From Mycetocola zhujimingii (lineage in GTDB: Bacteria; Actinomycetota; Actinomycetes; Actinomycetales; Microbacteriaceae): a stretch of 64,000 nucleotides of DNA. Every line of letters begins with the position of its first letter. Position 1 is the first letter of the stretch. The DNA lies in NCBI RefSeq assembly GCF_003065425.1, contig NZ_CP026949.1, positions 930,001 through 994,000 of the forward strand. The letters are read 5' to 3'. A model generated the notes under the pieces. That model was not told where the DNA came from. It worked only from the letters and a program-made list of their open reading frames with translations, and ran no database searches. Positions 18,312 to 26,999 of this stretch are shown here, piece after piece. A program made the position numbers and the translations under genes.

Positions 18312-19517
18312 ATGGACGCAGCGCGCACGGGACAGGGCGGCGCACAGAGGTACGCCGGGCCAGCCGGGCCAGCGGGGCCGGGGTTCCGTGGGCTGCCTCC
18401 CGCTGCTCGCCTGTGGTTCCCCGTTATCGTGTCGTTTCTCGTACAGGTGCCGCCAACGCTGTTCATCCTGTGGAGGACCGGGACGTACACCGCCGGTGAA
18501 GCCGCGCTGGCATTCGCCCTCGCGGCCGCAAGTCCGCTCCTTCTGATCGGTGCCAGGCGGTTCCCCGGACCCGTCGTGGCCGCTGTCGCGGCTGTTGCCG
18601 TTGCCGACCTGCTTCTCGCTCCCTTCGTCGGCCCGCCGACCGTCGCGCTCGCGTTCGCCATTGTGTCGGGGATTTTCCGCGGTGCGCGCGTGTGGGTCTA
18701 CGCGTCGGTGGTCATCGGCTGGCTCGCAGCGGTGATCGGTGGTTCCCTGCTCGGGATGGACTGGAATCCGGTGCGGATCGCATTTGCGACGGCCGGACTC
18801 GCGTTGCTCGTTGCGCTCGCCGAGGGCGCGCGGACGCGGCGGGAGCACCTGAGCCAGGTTCGGCAGCAGTCGATGCAACACCGGGCGGAGGTGGAGCAGG
18901 CTGAACGAATGCGAATCGCCCGTGAATTGCACGACGTCCTCGCCCATTCGCTCTCGCAGATCTACGTGCAGGCGGGTGTTGGACTGCACCTCATGGACAC
19001 CCAGCCCGAGAAGACCCGCGAGTCGCTCTCGAGCATCAAGTCGTCGAGCAAGACCGCGCTGGATGAGGTGCGTGGCGTGCTCGCGTTCCTTCGCTCGGAT
19101 TCCCTCGATCCCGTGAGCCTGACACCCGAACCCGGCCTGTCGGCGTTGCCGCAGCTCATTGAGTCGTTTCGCGCGCAGGGCATCGAGGTCTCGTTCGAGA
19201 GTTCCCTGACCGAGTTGCCATCCGCCACTGTGCAGCTCGCTCTCTACCGGGTTGCCCAGGAGAGTCTCACCAACGTTCTCCGGCACGCGCGTGCGTCTAA
19301 GGCGAGCGTTGTTCTCGAAGACGTTGGCGACAACATCCGGTTGCGGGTGGCTGACGATGGTGCCGGAATGCAGCAGAGTGCACGCGACGTGCCGAGCGGC
19401 AGCGGGCTGCTCGGCATGGCGGAGCGTGCGGCCCTGCTCGGTGGCACTCTCGATGTGGGCAATACTCCGCAGGGTGGGTTCGCGGTGACCGTGACGGTAC
19501 CGAGGGAGCAGAAATGA
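18312..19517 (+). CDS. NarL-type sensor histidine kinase
   Basis: 401 residues. An Ala/Gly-rich N-terminus leads into about five membrane helices (residues 35-180), then a HisKA_3 dimerisation helix with the phosphoacceptor in RIARELHDVLAHSLS (His near residue 207). The ATPase domain has AQESLTNVLRHA near 316, DDGAGM near 343 and GSGLLGM near 358. No periplasmic sensory domain of note is seen, so the signal may be sensed in the membrane. TACCCT (18300-18305) lies 6 nt before the ATG. The stop overlaps the response regulator start by 4 bp. Confidence 0.93.
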   Translation: MDAARTGQGGAQRYAGPAGPAGPGFRGLPPAARLWFPVIVSFLVQVPPTLFILWRTGTYTAGEAALAFALAAASPLLLIGARRFPGPVVAAVAAVAVADLLLAPFVGPPTVALAFAIVSGIFRGARVWVYASVVIGWLAAVIGGSLLGMDWNPVRIAFATAGLALLVALAEGARTRREHLSQVRQQSMQHRAEVEQAERMRIARELHDVLAHSLSQIYVQAGVGLHLMDTQPEKTRESLSSIKSSSKTALDEVRGVLAFLRSDSLDPVSLTPEPGLSALPQLIESFRAQGIEVSFESSLTELPSATVQLALYRVAQESLTNVLRHARASKASVVLEDVGDNIRLRVADDGAGMQQSARDVPSGSGLLGMAERAALLGGTLDVGNTPQGGFAVTVTVPREQK

Positions 19518-20182
19518 CGATCAGGGTGGCGCTCGCCGATGACCAGCAGCTGATCAGGGCCGGATTTCGCGCCCTCCTCGAGGCCGAAGCCGACATTGAG
19601 GTCGTCGGTGAGGCGGCGACGGGGGCGGATGCTGTCGACCTTGTTCGTTCACAACGCCCCGATGTCGTACTCATGGACATCCGGATGCCCGGAGGTGACG
19701 GACTCTGGGCAACGGAGCAGATCACCGCGGCTCCCGAGCTCTGCGGGACCCACATTGTCGTCGTGACCACCTTCGAGCTCGACGAGTATGTGGCGCAGGC
19801 GATTGCGGCTGGGGCCAGCGGGTTCCTCGTGAAAGACACGGAGCCCGTTGAACTGATCCGATCGGTGCGCGTCGCTGCTGCCGGCGATGCGCTGCTGTCT
19901 CCGAGTGTGACCCGGCGGCTGCTCGAACGTATTTCAAGCGGGCTCGTGGCGAGCCGGCCGGTGGATGGACTCACCGAACTCACCGCCAGAGAGCGCGAAG
20001 TGATGGTGCTCATTGCAGCGGGGCTCAGCAACGACGAGATCGGGGCGCGACTGTTCCTCAGTCCGCTGACGGCGAAGACGCACGTGTCGAGAATCCTCAC
20101 CAAGCTCGGGGCGCGTGACCGGGTGCAGCTGGTGGTGCTCGCGTACGAGAGCGGGCTGGTGACTCCCGGCTTCTCGGTGTAG
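19514..20182 (+). CDS. LuxR/NarL-family response regulator
   Basis: 222 residues. The receiver domain has the acidic pair in LADDQQLIRAG, the phosphoacceptor Asp in VLMDIRMPGGDG (near residue 55) and the conserved Lys in GFLVKDTEP. The C-terminal LuxR helix-turn-helix (LTAREREVMVLIAAGLSNDE, then TAKTHVSRILTKLG) binds DNA. It is co-translated with the kinase. The regulon is unknown; the SHOCT-domain membrane protein 130 bp downstream is one candidate. Confidence 0.95.
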   Translation: MTIRVALADDQQLIRAGFRALLEAEADIEVVGEAATGADAVDLVRSQRPDVVLMDIRMPGGDGLWATEQITAAPELCGTHIVVVTTFELDEYVAQAIAAGASGFLVKDTEPVELIRSVRVAAAGDALLSPSVTRRLLERISSGLVASRPVDGLTELTAREREVMVLIAAGLSNDEIGARLFLSPLTAKTHVSRILTKLGARDRVQLVVLAYESGLVTPGFSV

Positions 20183-20311
20183 CCGCGGCGGCTCTGTGCT
20201 CCGTGTGGAGTACCGCCGATTCGTCGTTCCGGCAGATTTGCTGTGAGGCGGGATTCGGGAGAGTGAGAGCAGAAGGTTCCGACGGGACCGTCACGGACAA
20301 AGGACACGCTC

Positions 20312-20635
20312 ATGCTCACCTCACTGACTCATACGGCACTGGCAACTCTGCCTGGCACGATTCTCGACCTGCACCCGGGTGGCTGGGGTGGAGGACCGGG
20401 CTGGCTCTTCCTCCTGATCCCGCTGTTCTGGATCGTCGTTCTCGCGCTCCTGTTCGCTTTCCTCGGCCGCCGCTTCCGGCGCTCAGGGCCGCCGTGGGCG
20501 ATGGCGCATCAGGCAGGCAGAAGCGCTGAGGCCACCCTCGCGCAGAGGTTTGCGAACGGGGATATCGACGAGACCGAGTACCGCGCACGGCTCGAGGTCA
20601 TTCGAGCGAACAACCCCGATCCGCGGCAGAACTAG
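20312..20635 (+). CDS. small membrane protein with C-terminal SHOCT domain
   Basis: 107 residues. There is one membrane helix (about residues 30-52, LFLLIPLFWIVVLALLFAFL) and a C-terminal SHOCT motif (ATLAQRFANGDIDETEYRAR), a short helical domain of unclear function often involved in oligomerisation. AAAGGA about nine bases before the ATG supports the start. It follows the two-component pair and may be controlled by it, which is inference from position. Confidence 0.88.
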   Translation: MLTSLTHTALATLPGTILDLHPGGWGGGPGWLFLLIPLFWIVVLALLFAFLGRRFRRSGPPWAMAHQAGRSAEATLAQRFANGDIDETEYRARLEVIRANNPDPRQN

Positions 20636-20638
20636 AGC

Positions 20639-20675
20639 AGGCGCGGGGAAGACAGGCGCGGGGAAGACAGGCTCG
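20639..20675 (+). repeat. 15-bp tandem repeat, two copies
   Basis: Two perfect copies of AGGCGCGGGGAAGAC (20639-20653 and 20654-20668), followed by the partial AGGCTCGG, lie between the convergent SHOCT and DUF2277 genes. No function is apparent. Confidence 0.8.
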
Positions 20676-20695
20676 GCGACGAAGGCCAGGGGAGC

Positions 20696-20968
20696 TCAGG
20701 CGGTGGCGTATCGCTTCGCCGAGCGTTCCCTGGCCTTTGCCGCCTCGACCTCCCGGTCTTTGGGTGGCGCCGTCGTCACGAGGTCCTCGAGAAGGTGTCG
20801 CGTCGCATGAGCGATGTCACGGACCGCCCGGTCGAAGGCTTCCGCATTCGCCTGTGACGGGCGGGTCGAACCGCTCACTTTCCGTACGTACTGGAGGGCC
20901 GCGGCGTGGACCTCGTCATCTGTCGCTTCTGGCTTGAAGTTGTGGAGCTGATGAATGTTCCTGCACAT
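20696..20968 (-). CDS. DUF2277 family protein
   Basis: 90 residues matching DUF2277: the characteristic MCRNIHQLHNFKPEATDDEV start, with two further family stretches (AALQYVRKVSG, FDRAVRDIAHATRHLL). The Cys and two His near the N-terminus might bind a metal, but the function is unknown. TACCCT (20976-20981) lies 7 nt before the ATG, suggesting a leaderless transcript. Confidence 0.9.
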   Translation of the reverse strand: MCRNIHQLHNFKPEATDDEVHAAALQYVRKVSGSTRPSQANAEAFDRAVRDIAHATRHLLEDLVTTAPPKDREVEAAKARERSAKRYATA

Positions 20969-21022
20969 GCCACCGAGGGTAGTTCGCGCTTCGCGACTCC
21001 GGTAGCCCCCGCGGGCTCAGGG

Positions 21023-21490
21023 TCAGAGCGAGAACTCGGCCTCTGGTCGGTTGTCGACGGCGGCACGGATCCGCTCCGTCATGTCGTCGGACATCGGGGG
21101 AAGGTCATCGACGGGGAACCATGCGGCTTCGGTGTTCTCGCCGTCGGCGGGGAACGGTGTGCCCGACTCGAATCGCAGGCGGAAAACGAGATCGAGGTAC
21201 TGGCTCCTGTCGCCGTTGGGGTAGACGACGGGGTCAGTGACGCCGACGCGGACTAAACGCTCGACGGATGCCGTCACATCCGCTTCTTCTTCGACCTCAC
21301 GAATCGCCGCCGTCGCCGGTTGCTCGCCGGGATCGATGATGCCGGTTACGGGTGTCCACGCTCCGGTGTCACTGCGGCGGACGAGGAGAATCTCATTTCC
21401 TCTGAAGACCACAGCAGTCACCCCGGACAGCCACAGCGGGGCCGTGCCGATCTTTTCGCGGAGAGCAAGGACGAAATCGGGAGTCGGCAT
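21023..21490 (-). CDS. NUDIX hydrolase
   Basis: 155 residues. The NUDIX box is clear (GEQPATAAIREVEEEADV, near residues 54-71), binding Mg2+ for cleavage of nucleoside-diphosphate derivatives. Substrate cannot be inferred; the layout resembles MutT/ADP-ribose-type enzymes of actinobacteria. TAGAGT (21497-21502) lies 6 nt before the ATG, fixing the start and suggesting a leaderless mRNA. It is divergent from the S9 peptidase gene. Confidence 0.92.
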   Translation of the reverse strand: MPTPDFVLALREKIGTAPLWLSGVTAVVFRGNEILLVRRSDTGAWTPVTGIIDPGEQPATAAIREVEEEADVTASVERLVRVGVTDPVVYPNGDRSQYLDLVFRLRFESGTPFPADGENTEAAWFPVDDLPPMSDDMTERIRAAVDNRPEAEFSL

Positions 21491-21561
21491 GGCAAAACTC
21501 TATTCGACGTCGCGAGCAACACGCTCAGGAGGCCCAGCGTGCGCCACCTAGGCTGAGGGGC

Positions 21562-23616
21562 ATGACCTTCGTCGAAGACTCCGATCCGTACCGCTGGCTT
21601 GAGGATATCGATGGCGCCGAAGCGCTGGACTGGGTGCGCGCCAGGAACGCGGTCGCCGAATCCACACTCGCGGCCACGCCTGATTTTGCGCGGGTGGAGG
21701 CTGCGGTGCTCTCCGTGCTGGACTCGGACGCAAAGATTCCGATGGTGCAGAAGATCGGCGACTGGTACTACAACTACTGGCGGGATGCCGAACATGAGCG
21801 GGGATTGTGGCGGCGAACGACGCTCGAGGAGTACCGCACGTCGACTCCGGCGTGGCAGACAGTCCTTGACCTCGATGCGCTCAACGCCGCGGAGAACGAG
21901 GATTGGGTCTGGCATGGCGCTTCGGTGCTTCGACCCGGCTACCGCAAGGTGCTCATCGACCTCTCGCACGGCGGTTCCGACGCCGATGTGACACGTGAGT
22001 TCGATCTCGAGACGCTGTCGTTTATCGAGCCGGAAGACGGCGGATTCTTCCGACCGGAGGCGAAAGGCAGCCTCGGCTGGATCGATGACGACACCGTCTA
22101 TCTTTGCTCGGACCTGGGCGGGGACTCGGTGACCACCTCCGGGTATCCCCGGGTTGCGAGGAAGTGGCGTCGCGGGACGCCCATCGAGTCCGCTGAGGTG
22201 ATTTTCGAGGGGGAGTTCACTGATGTGTCTGTTGGTGCCTTCCGCAGTCACACCCCCGGCTACATCCGCGACTTCGTCTATCGCGGAATCACGTTCTACA
22301 CGTCGGAAATCTATGTCGACGTGAACGGGACGATGACGAAGATCGACGTTCCGGCATCCGCTGAAATCGGGTTCTCCCGGCAGTGGCTGATCATCGAGCT
22401 GCGCGACGACTGGGAGCTGAACGGGAGCACGTTCGCGGCCGGTTCACTGCTCTCGGCAGACTTCGATGCATTCGTGGGCGGGGACCGAGCGGTTGAACTG
22501 GTTTTCGAACCGACGCCGTCGACATCGCTCGCGAGTGCGACCTGGACGCTCAACCACCTGGTCATCTCGGTTCTCGACGATGTGAAGAGTCGAATCCACG
22601 TGCTGACGAGGGCGAATGACACGTGGAAGCGGAGCGAGTTTACGGGCGCACCGGAGTTCGGTTCCGTCCAGGTCGCTGCCGTCGACAGTGAGGAGAGCGA
22701 TCTGGTCTGGCTGGTGACGACCGATTACCTCACCCCGACGACGTTGTCGATCGCCAGGGTCGGACAGGCGGATGCCGATCCGGTCGAGCTCAAGGCCCAG
22801 CCCACGTTCTTTGACGCGAGCGGGTTAACCATCGACCAGCATTTTGCCCGGTCGGATGATGGGACCCGGGTTCCGTACTTCGTCGTGCGGCGCGAGGATC
22901 TCCCCTTCGATGGAACGGCGCCGACCCTGCTGTACGGCTACGGAGGATTTGAGGTGTCGCTGACTCCCGGGTATTCCGGGGCGCTCGGGCTGGCCTGGCT
23001 CGAGAAGGGCGGTGTTTACGTTGTCGCGAACATCCGTGGTGGTGGTGAGTACGGCCCGCGCTGGCACCAGGCGGCGCTCAAGGAGAACCGGCACAGGGCA
23101 TTCGAGGACTTTGCCGCTGTCGCTCGCGATCTCATTTCGCGTGGGGTGACATCCGCTGCCCATCTCGGTGCGCAGGGTGGGTCGAATGGTGGTCTCCTGG
23201 TCGGCAACATGCTGACGCAGTATCCGGAGCTCTTCGGTGCACTGGTGATTCAGGTTCCGTTGCTCGACATGAAGCGGTACTCGCACCTGTTGGCCGGCGC
23301 ATCGTGGATAGCGGAGTATGGCGACCCGGACAACCCTGACGAGTGGGAGTTCATCAGTACCTTCTCGCCGTATCACCTGTTCGATCCCAGCCGGGAGTAT
23401 CCGCCGGTGTTGGTGACGACGTCGACGCGCGATGACCGGGTGCATCCTGGTCACGCTCGAAAGCTCGCGGCGCGGATGATCGATGCGGGCAAGGACGTCA
23501 CGTACTTCGAGAACATCGAGGGCGGGCACGGGGGAGCGGCGACGAACGCTCAATCGGCGCACATGGCTGCGTTGTCATACCGGTTCCTGGCCGAGCGGCT
23601 GGGTTTGGACGGGTAA
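21562..23616 (+). CDS. prolyl oligopeptidase family serine peptidase (S9A)
   Basis: 684 residues. An N-terminal DPYRWLEDIDG segment and a beta-propeller (about 70-400) are followed by an alpha/beta-hydrolase domain with the nucleophile in GGSNGGLLVGNM (Ser near residue 540), the Asp in RDDRVHPGHA and the His in EGGHGG. Enzymes of this family cut proline-containing or other short peptides; no signal peptide is present, so it acts in the cytoplasm. TAGGCT lies 7 nt before the ATG. A second S9 peptidase, oligopeptidase B, is at the right end of the window. Confidence 0.95.
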   Translation: MTFVEDSDPYRWLEDIDGAEALDWVRARNAVAESTLAATPDFARVEAAVLSVLDSDAKIPMVQKIGDWYYNYWRDAEHERGLWRRTTLEEYRTSTPAWQTVLDLDALNAAENEDWVWHGASVLRPGYRKVLIDLSHGGSDADVTREFDLETLSFIEPEDGGFFRPEAKGSLGWIDDDTVYLCSDLGGDSVTTSGYPRVARKWRRGTPIESAEVIFEGEFTDVSVGAFRSHTPGYIRDFVYRGITFYTSEIYVDVNGTMTKIDVPASAEIGFSRQWLIIELRDDWELNGSTFAAGSLLSADFDAFVGGDRAVELVFEPTPSTSLASATWTLNHLVISVLDDVKSRIHVLTRANDTWKRSEFTGAPEFGSVQVAAVDSEESDLVWLVTTDYLTPTTLSIARVGQADADPVELKAQPTFFDASGLTIDQHFARSDDGTRVPYFVVRREDLPFDGTAPTLLYGYGGFEVSLTPGYSGALGLAWLEKGGVYVVANIRGGGEYGPRWHQAALKENRHRAFEDFAAVARDLISRGVTSAAHLGAQGGSNGGLLVGNMLTQYPELFGALVIQVPLLDMKRYSHLLAGASWIAEYGDPDNPDEWEFISTFSPYHLFDPSREYPPVLVTTSTRDDRVHPGHARKLAARMIDAGKDVTYFENIEGGHGGAATNAQSAHMAALSYRFLAERLGLDG

Positions 23617-23661
23617 CGGATCGGCAACTCCTCGACCCGGTGTGATGCGGCGCGGGGTCCG

Positions 23662-24321
23662 ATGTGGGACGGTCGGTCTGTGCGCACACACCGACTGGGT
23701 TTGCTTCTTCTGGCCTCAGTGCTCTGCGTCGCCGTCGCTGGGTGCGGGTGGATCGGCGGATGGGGTGGAGTGTGCCCCGCGATCGGATACATCAGCGAGG
23801 TTCGAGTTGTGCTCGTCGGGGACGCCGGGTCTGTTGATGAGGTGCGGCTCTGTGATGAGGTGGGGGTCTGTTCTGCGGTGGAGGCCGAGGTTCTCATCGG
23901 GGAGGACGAGCCCCTCACCCTCATGGGCCCTGACCAGCTGAGCGAGCAACCGACGCCGGTCGAGATCCAGCCGGAGGAGGAGATGCTCGACTCGGTGCCG
24001 TTCGAGGTGAACTCCGGCAATGTGGTTCCGGGGCCGACGCTGGAACCCGCGCCCGAGTCGCCGGGTGCGACGCCGGGTGCGACGCCAAGCGGAGCGCCGG
24101 TCGAAATTCCACCGTATCTGGCGCGTTCCGAGAGCGAAAACGTGTGGGTCATCACCATGATGGCCGGGCGTCCCGACGAGGTTACGGTTACGGCGTATCG
24201 CCTGGACGGTTCGGTTGCCGGGGAGAGCAGCAGTGTTGCCCTCGAGTGGAAGAGGGTCGGAGGGTCCGAACAGTGTGGCGGGCCGACGGAGACGGACCCG
24301 GTAACGGTTGTGGTCAGATAG
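23662..24321 (+). CDS. hypothetical lipoprotein
   Basis: About 219 residues and not recognised. A signal peptide with lipobox VAVAGC (near residues 25-30) predicts a membrane-anchored surface protein. It contains two Cys-rich stretches after the lipobox (near 36 and 58-65) and a Pro/Gly/Ala linker with a short PGATPGATP repeat (near 133-142). GTG at 23680 is an alternative start and would shorten the signal peptide. It stands alone upstream of the HNH gene. Confidence 0.75.
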   Translation: MWDGRSVRTHRLGLLLLASVLCVAVAGCGWIGGWGGVCPAIGYISEVRVVLVGDAGSVDEVRLCDEVGVCSAVEAEVLIGEDEPLTLMGPDQLSEQPTPVEIQPEEEMLDSVPFEVNSGNVVPGPTLEPAPESPGATPGATPSGAPVEIPPYLARSESENVWVITMMAGRPDEVTVTAYRLDGSVAGESSSVALEWKRVGGSEQCGGPTETDPVTVVVR

Positions 24322-24348
24322 CAGCGGCCTTCCAGTCGGGCGATCTAC

Positions 24349-24364
24349 TCGAATATAGATTCGG
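24349..24364 (+). promoter_or_regulatory. probable LexA (SOS) box
   Basis: TCGAATATAGATTCGG matches the actinobacterial LexA box TCGAAC-N4-GTTCGA at 12 of 16 positions of the common TCGAACATATGTTCGA form, with arms TCGAA and TTCG intact. It lies about 65-80 bp before the HNH gene, upstream of an AT-rich TTATAT (24388-24393) that could be the -10. 13E12/DUF222 genes of Mycobacterium tuberculosis are known to carry SOS boxes. Confidence 0.55.
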
Positions 24365-24429
24365 GTAAACTTATCCACACCTTCAATTTATATCGAAGCA
24401 ATGTCAGTGGTGTGGTGTTGACTTGTGGT

Positions 24430-26745
24430 ATGGAAAACAACGACAGGGCCGTCGGTCCTCCGGGTGGTGAGAGTCAGGATTCACCCGATAGCGGTGCGGA
24501 TGCTGCCTCTAACGTGCCGCAGCAAGAGCAGGGATCCGACCCCGGCGCTTTGGCCAAGCGTGCCCCTGGCGCCGAGCCCGAAATGGGGCTGCAGCCGGCG
24601 CTCGAACAGGTGCCCGACTTGGAGCCGGAGCCGGAGCCGGAGCCTGAGCCTGAGCCCGCTGCCGAGTCCGCGCCCATGTCCGAGCCGGCGTCCGACCGAG
24701 AGTGCGACCCAGAGCCTGCTGCTGATGCTGATGCTGATGCTGATGCTGATGCTGATGCTGATGCTGATGCTGATGCTGATGCTGATGCTGATGCTGATGC
24801 TGATGCTGATGCTGATGCTGATGCTGATGCTGATGCTGATGCTGATGCTGATGCTGATGCTGATGCTGATGCTGATGCTGATGCTGACGCTGACGCTGAC
24901 TCTGACGCTGACGCCGACGAGCCTGAGCCGACGGTGTACGCGAAAATCGCGGATACCTGTACCGCTCTGGTGGAGGCGGTGGGGCAGGTCGAGAAGCTGG
25001 AGGCCCGTCAGGCTGCGTGGAAGGCGGAGTTCAGCGACCGCGCACGGACGCTCGCCGTCGCCGCGGAGGAAGGCGTGCTGGTCACGGCCCGGTCGCGGAG
25101 TGTGGTCGAGCGTCAGGATCTGGCATTGCGGTCCTTCATCGCGGAACTGGCCTGCACGTTACGGGTTGCCGAACGCTCCGCCACAGCACTGGTCGACGAG
25201 AGTCGGGCCTTGTTGCACCGGCTACCGGTCACCCTGGCAGCGTTGCGGGAAGGGGAGATCAGTTACCGCCACGCCCAGGTGCTGGTCGACCAGACCGACA
25301 CCCTGACCGATGACGCTGTTGCGGAACTTGAGGAGAAGGCGGTGCCGTTTGCGAAGACGATGCCGGTGGCGCGGTTCCGGCAGAAGACGAGGATGTTGCG
25401 GGAACGGTTGTGTCCGGAGTCCGCTGTTGCTCGGTGTCGGAAGTCGGTAACCGATCGGCGGGTGGAACTGATCCCGGCACCGGACGGGATGGCCTGGCTG
25501 AACCTGTTCACCACCGCACCGGCCGCGGAAACGATCTTCGACACCATCCGTGCCCAGTCGATGAAACTGCAATCACCGGTCGAACCACGCACCCTGTCCC
25601 AGTTGGATGCCGACGTTATCTTCGCGGCGATGATGGAGGCGTTCACCGGCGAGTTCACCCTGCCCGACGCCACCGGGACCCGGATCTTCGGCACCGGACT
25701 CGGCACCCGTAACCCCTACACCGACCCGCGCTCAGATCCTCTCGACGGCGACACCAGCACCATCGGCAGCACTGTCACGAACGGTAGTCGCACGAGCGCT
25801 GACATGCTCGACGGCGACAGGAGTGCAGCCTCGAAACTTAATGGTTACGGGACAGGCACCGCACCCACCGGCGACGAAGGTGGCAACGGCGTCGACACCG
25901 GGGGTCGGCGTAGGCCAAGCCGGTCGGGACCGGGACGTGACCCGGCGACGGCGTTCCGGAAGATCGTGCCCACCGTGATGGTCACCGTGCCGGTCCTCAC
26001 CCTCCTCGGTAAAAGTGTCGAACCGGGCAACCTCGACGGATACGGCCCCATCGACGCGGACACCGCAGGGCAACTCGCCTCCCAGGCACCCGAGTTCAGC
26101 AGAATCCTGACCCACCCCGAAACCGGAGTCGCCCTCTCACTCGGCCACACCAAATACACCCCATCGAAAGCGATGCGACGGTTCCTCCGCTACCGCGACG
26201 GATACTGCCGGTTCCCGGGCTGCACCCGCAAAGCAGTGTCCTCCGATATCGACCACACCCAACCGTTCGACTCCGGTGGTAACACCGACTTCGACAACCT
26301 CGCCAGCCTTTGCCCCAAACACCACAAACTGAAACACGAAACCAACTGGCTGGTCGAACAACTCGGCGACGGGATCCTGAAATGGACCTCACCCCACGGC
26401 CGCGAATACACCACCCACCCGGAGAACCCGGTTCGAAACCCGAGCCGAGATCCCATCCCGCGTCCGATCCCGCCGGCGAAAGCGGCACCACCGAAACCCG
26501 CACCATCACAACTCGCCGCGGGGACTGAGCCGGACGACGCAATCGAAGCTCACACAACCGAAGAAGCCACCACCCAGGCACAGGAGGAAGATGACCGGCT
26601 GAACAACGTTTACACCCGACTACTCGACGCCCAGAAAGCAAAACGCGAGAGGGAGAGAAGCGAAAGAGGGAAATCCAGTGAGGCTCATGAAAGCGATGCT
26701 CAACGAGGGGCCGAACCGCGTGACGACGACGGCCCACCGTTCTGA
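24430..26745 (+). CDS. DUF222-HNH endonuclease (13E12 family) with long Ala-Asp repeat
   Basis: 771 residues from ATG 24430; GTG 24412 is an in-frame alternative. The order is: an acidic Pro/Glu/Ala-rich head (with EPEPEPEPEPEP), 33 Ala-Asp-type dipeptides (about 97-163), the DUF222 domain (about 170-500), and a C-terminal HNH nuclease zinc finger (YCRFPGC, then DIDHTQPFDSGG and CPKHHKLKH, about 588-636). A charged tail ends the protein. The family is multicopy in actinobacteria and its role is unsettled; the nuclease motif looks intact. A probable SOS box lies upstream. The tract is encoded by a GCTGAT microsatellite, so its length should vary between strains. Confidence 0.9.
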   Translation: MENNDRAVGPPGGESQDSPDSGADAASNVPQQEQGSDPGALAKRAPGAEPEMGLQPALEQVPDLEPEPEPEPEPEPAAESAPMSEPASDRECDPEPAADADADADADADADADADADADADADADADADADADADADADADADADADADADADADADSDADADEPEPTVYAKIADTCTALVEAVGQVEKLEARQAAWKAEFSDRARTLAVAAEEGVLVTARSRSVVERQDLALRSFIAELACTLRVAERSATALVDESRALLHRLPVTLAALREGEISYRHAQVLVDQTDTLTDDAVAELEEKAVPFAKTMPVARFRQKTRMLRERLCPESAVARCRKSVTDRRVELIPAPDGMAWLNLFTTAPAAETIFDTIRAQSMKLQSPVEPRTLSQLDADVIFAAMMEAFTGEFTLPDATGTRIFGTGLGTRNPYTDPRSDPLDGDTSTIGSTVTNGSRTSADMLDGDRSAASKLNGYGTGTAPTGDEGGNGVDTGGRRRPSRSGPGRDPATAFRKIVPTVMVTVPVLTLLGKSVEPGNLDGYGPIDADTAGQLASQAPEFSRILTHPETGVALSLGHTKYTPSKAMRRFLRYRDGYCRFPGCTRKAVSSDIDHTQPFDSGGNTDFDNLASLCPKHHKLKHETNWLVEQLGDGILKWTSPHGREYTTHPENPVRNPSRDPIPRPIPPAKAAPPKPAPSQLAAGTEPDDAIEAHTTEEATTQAQEEDDRLNNVYTRLLDAQKAKRERERSERGKSSEAHESDAQRGAEPRDDDGPPF
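24721..24918 (+). repeat. GCTGAT hexanucleotide microsatellite, 27 perfect plus 6 diverged copies
   Basis: 27 uninterrupted GCTGAT units (24721-24882) are followed by three GCTGAC, then TCTGAC, GCTGAC and GCCGAC. All are in frame in the HNH gene and encode alternating Ala-Asp with one Ser. The T-to-C drift is confined to the 3' edge, as expected for a tract expanding by slippage inside and decaying at its border. Confidence 0.98.
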
Positions 26746-26753
26746 TCCACGAG

Positions 26754-26903
26754 GGTCAGCCAGACCGGGTTCTATTTCGGAACGGTCAGCCAGATCTGGG
26801 ATCTGCGTCACGACGGTCATCCACACAGGTTTGCTTCGGGACGGTCATCCAGGCCTGGATCTTGATTCACGACGGTCATCCCGATCCCTCCGCTCGAGCC
26901 AGA
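26754..26903 (+). repeat. degenerate ~30-bp tandem repeats, 5 units, in ~60-bp dimers
   Basis: Units begin with GGTCAGCC or GGTCATCC at 26754, 26784, 26815, 26843 and 26874 (spacings 30, 31, 28, 31). Units 1 and 3 end TTCGGAAC/TTCGGGAC while 2 and 4 end GTCACGAC/TTCACGAC, so the real period is a 59-60-bp dimer. The array starts just after the HNH stop codon. No gene is seen in 26746-26999. It might be a relic of a mobile-element end, but no transposase is present. Confidence 0.75.
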
Positions 26904-26999
26904 GAACGCGAATCTGACAGTGGTTCATCTCCGAACACGGCGAGAGGTCGACGCCTGGCTCGATGGCCCACTGGCGATGTCACTCAGTGCGCGCGATGC

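Noticed and set aside
24425-25306. Plus-strand frame encoding a long (Leu-Met)n run
   Set aside because: It is the +1 shadow of the Ala-Asp microsatellite in the HNH gene; the real frame has DUF222 and HNH motifs.
26754-26903. CRISPR array
   Set aside because: Units are directly adjacent, degenerate and of unequal length, with no unique spacers and no cas genes nearby.
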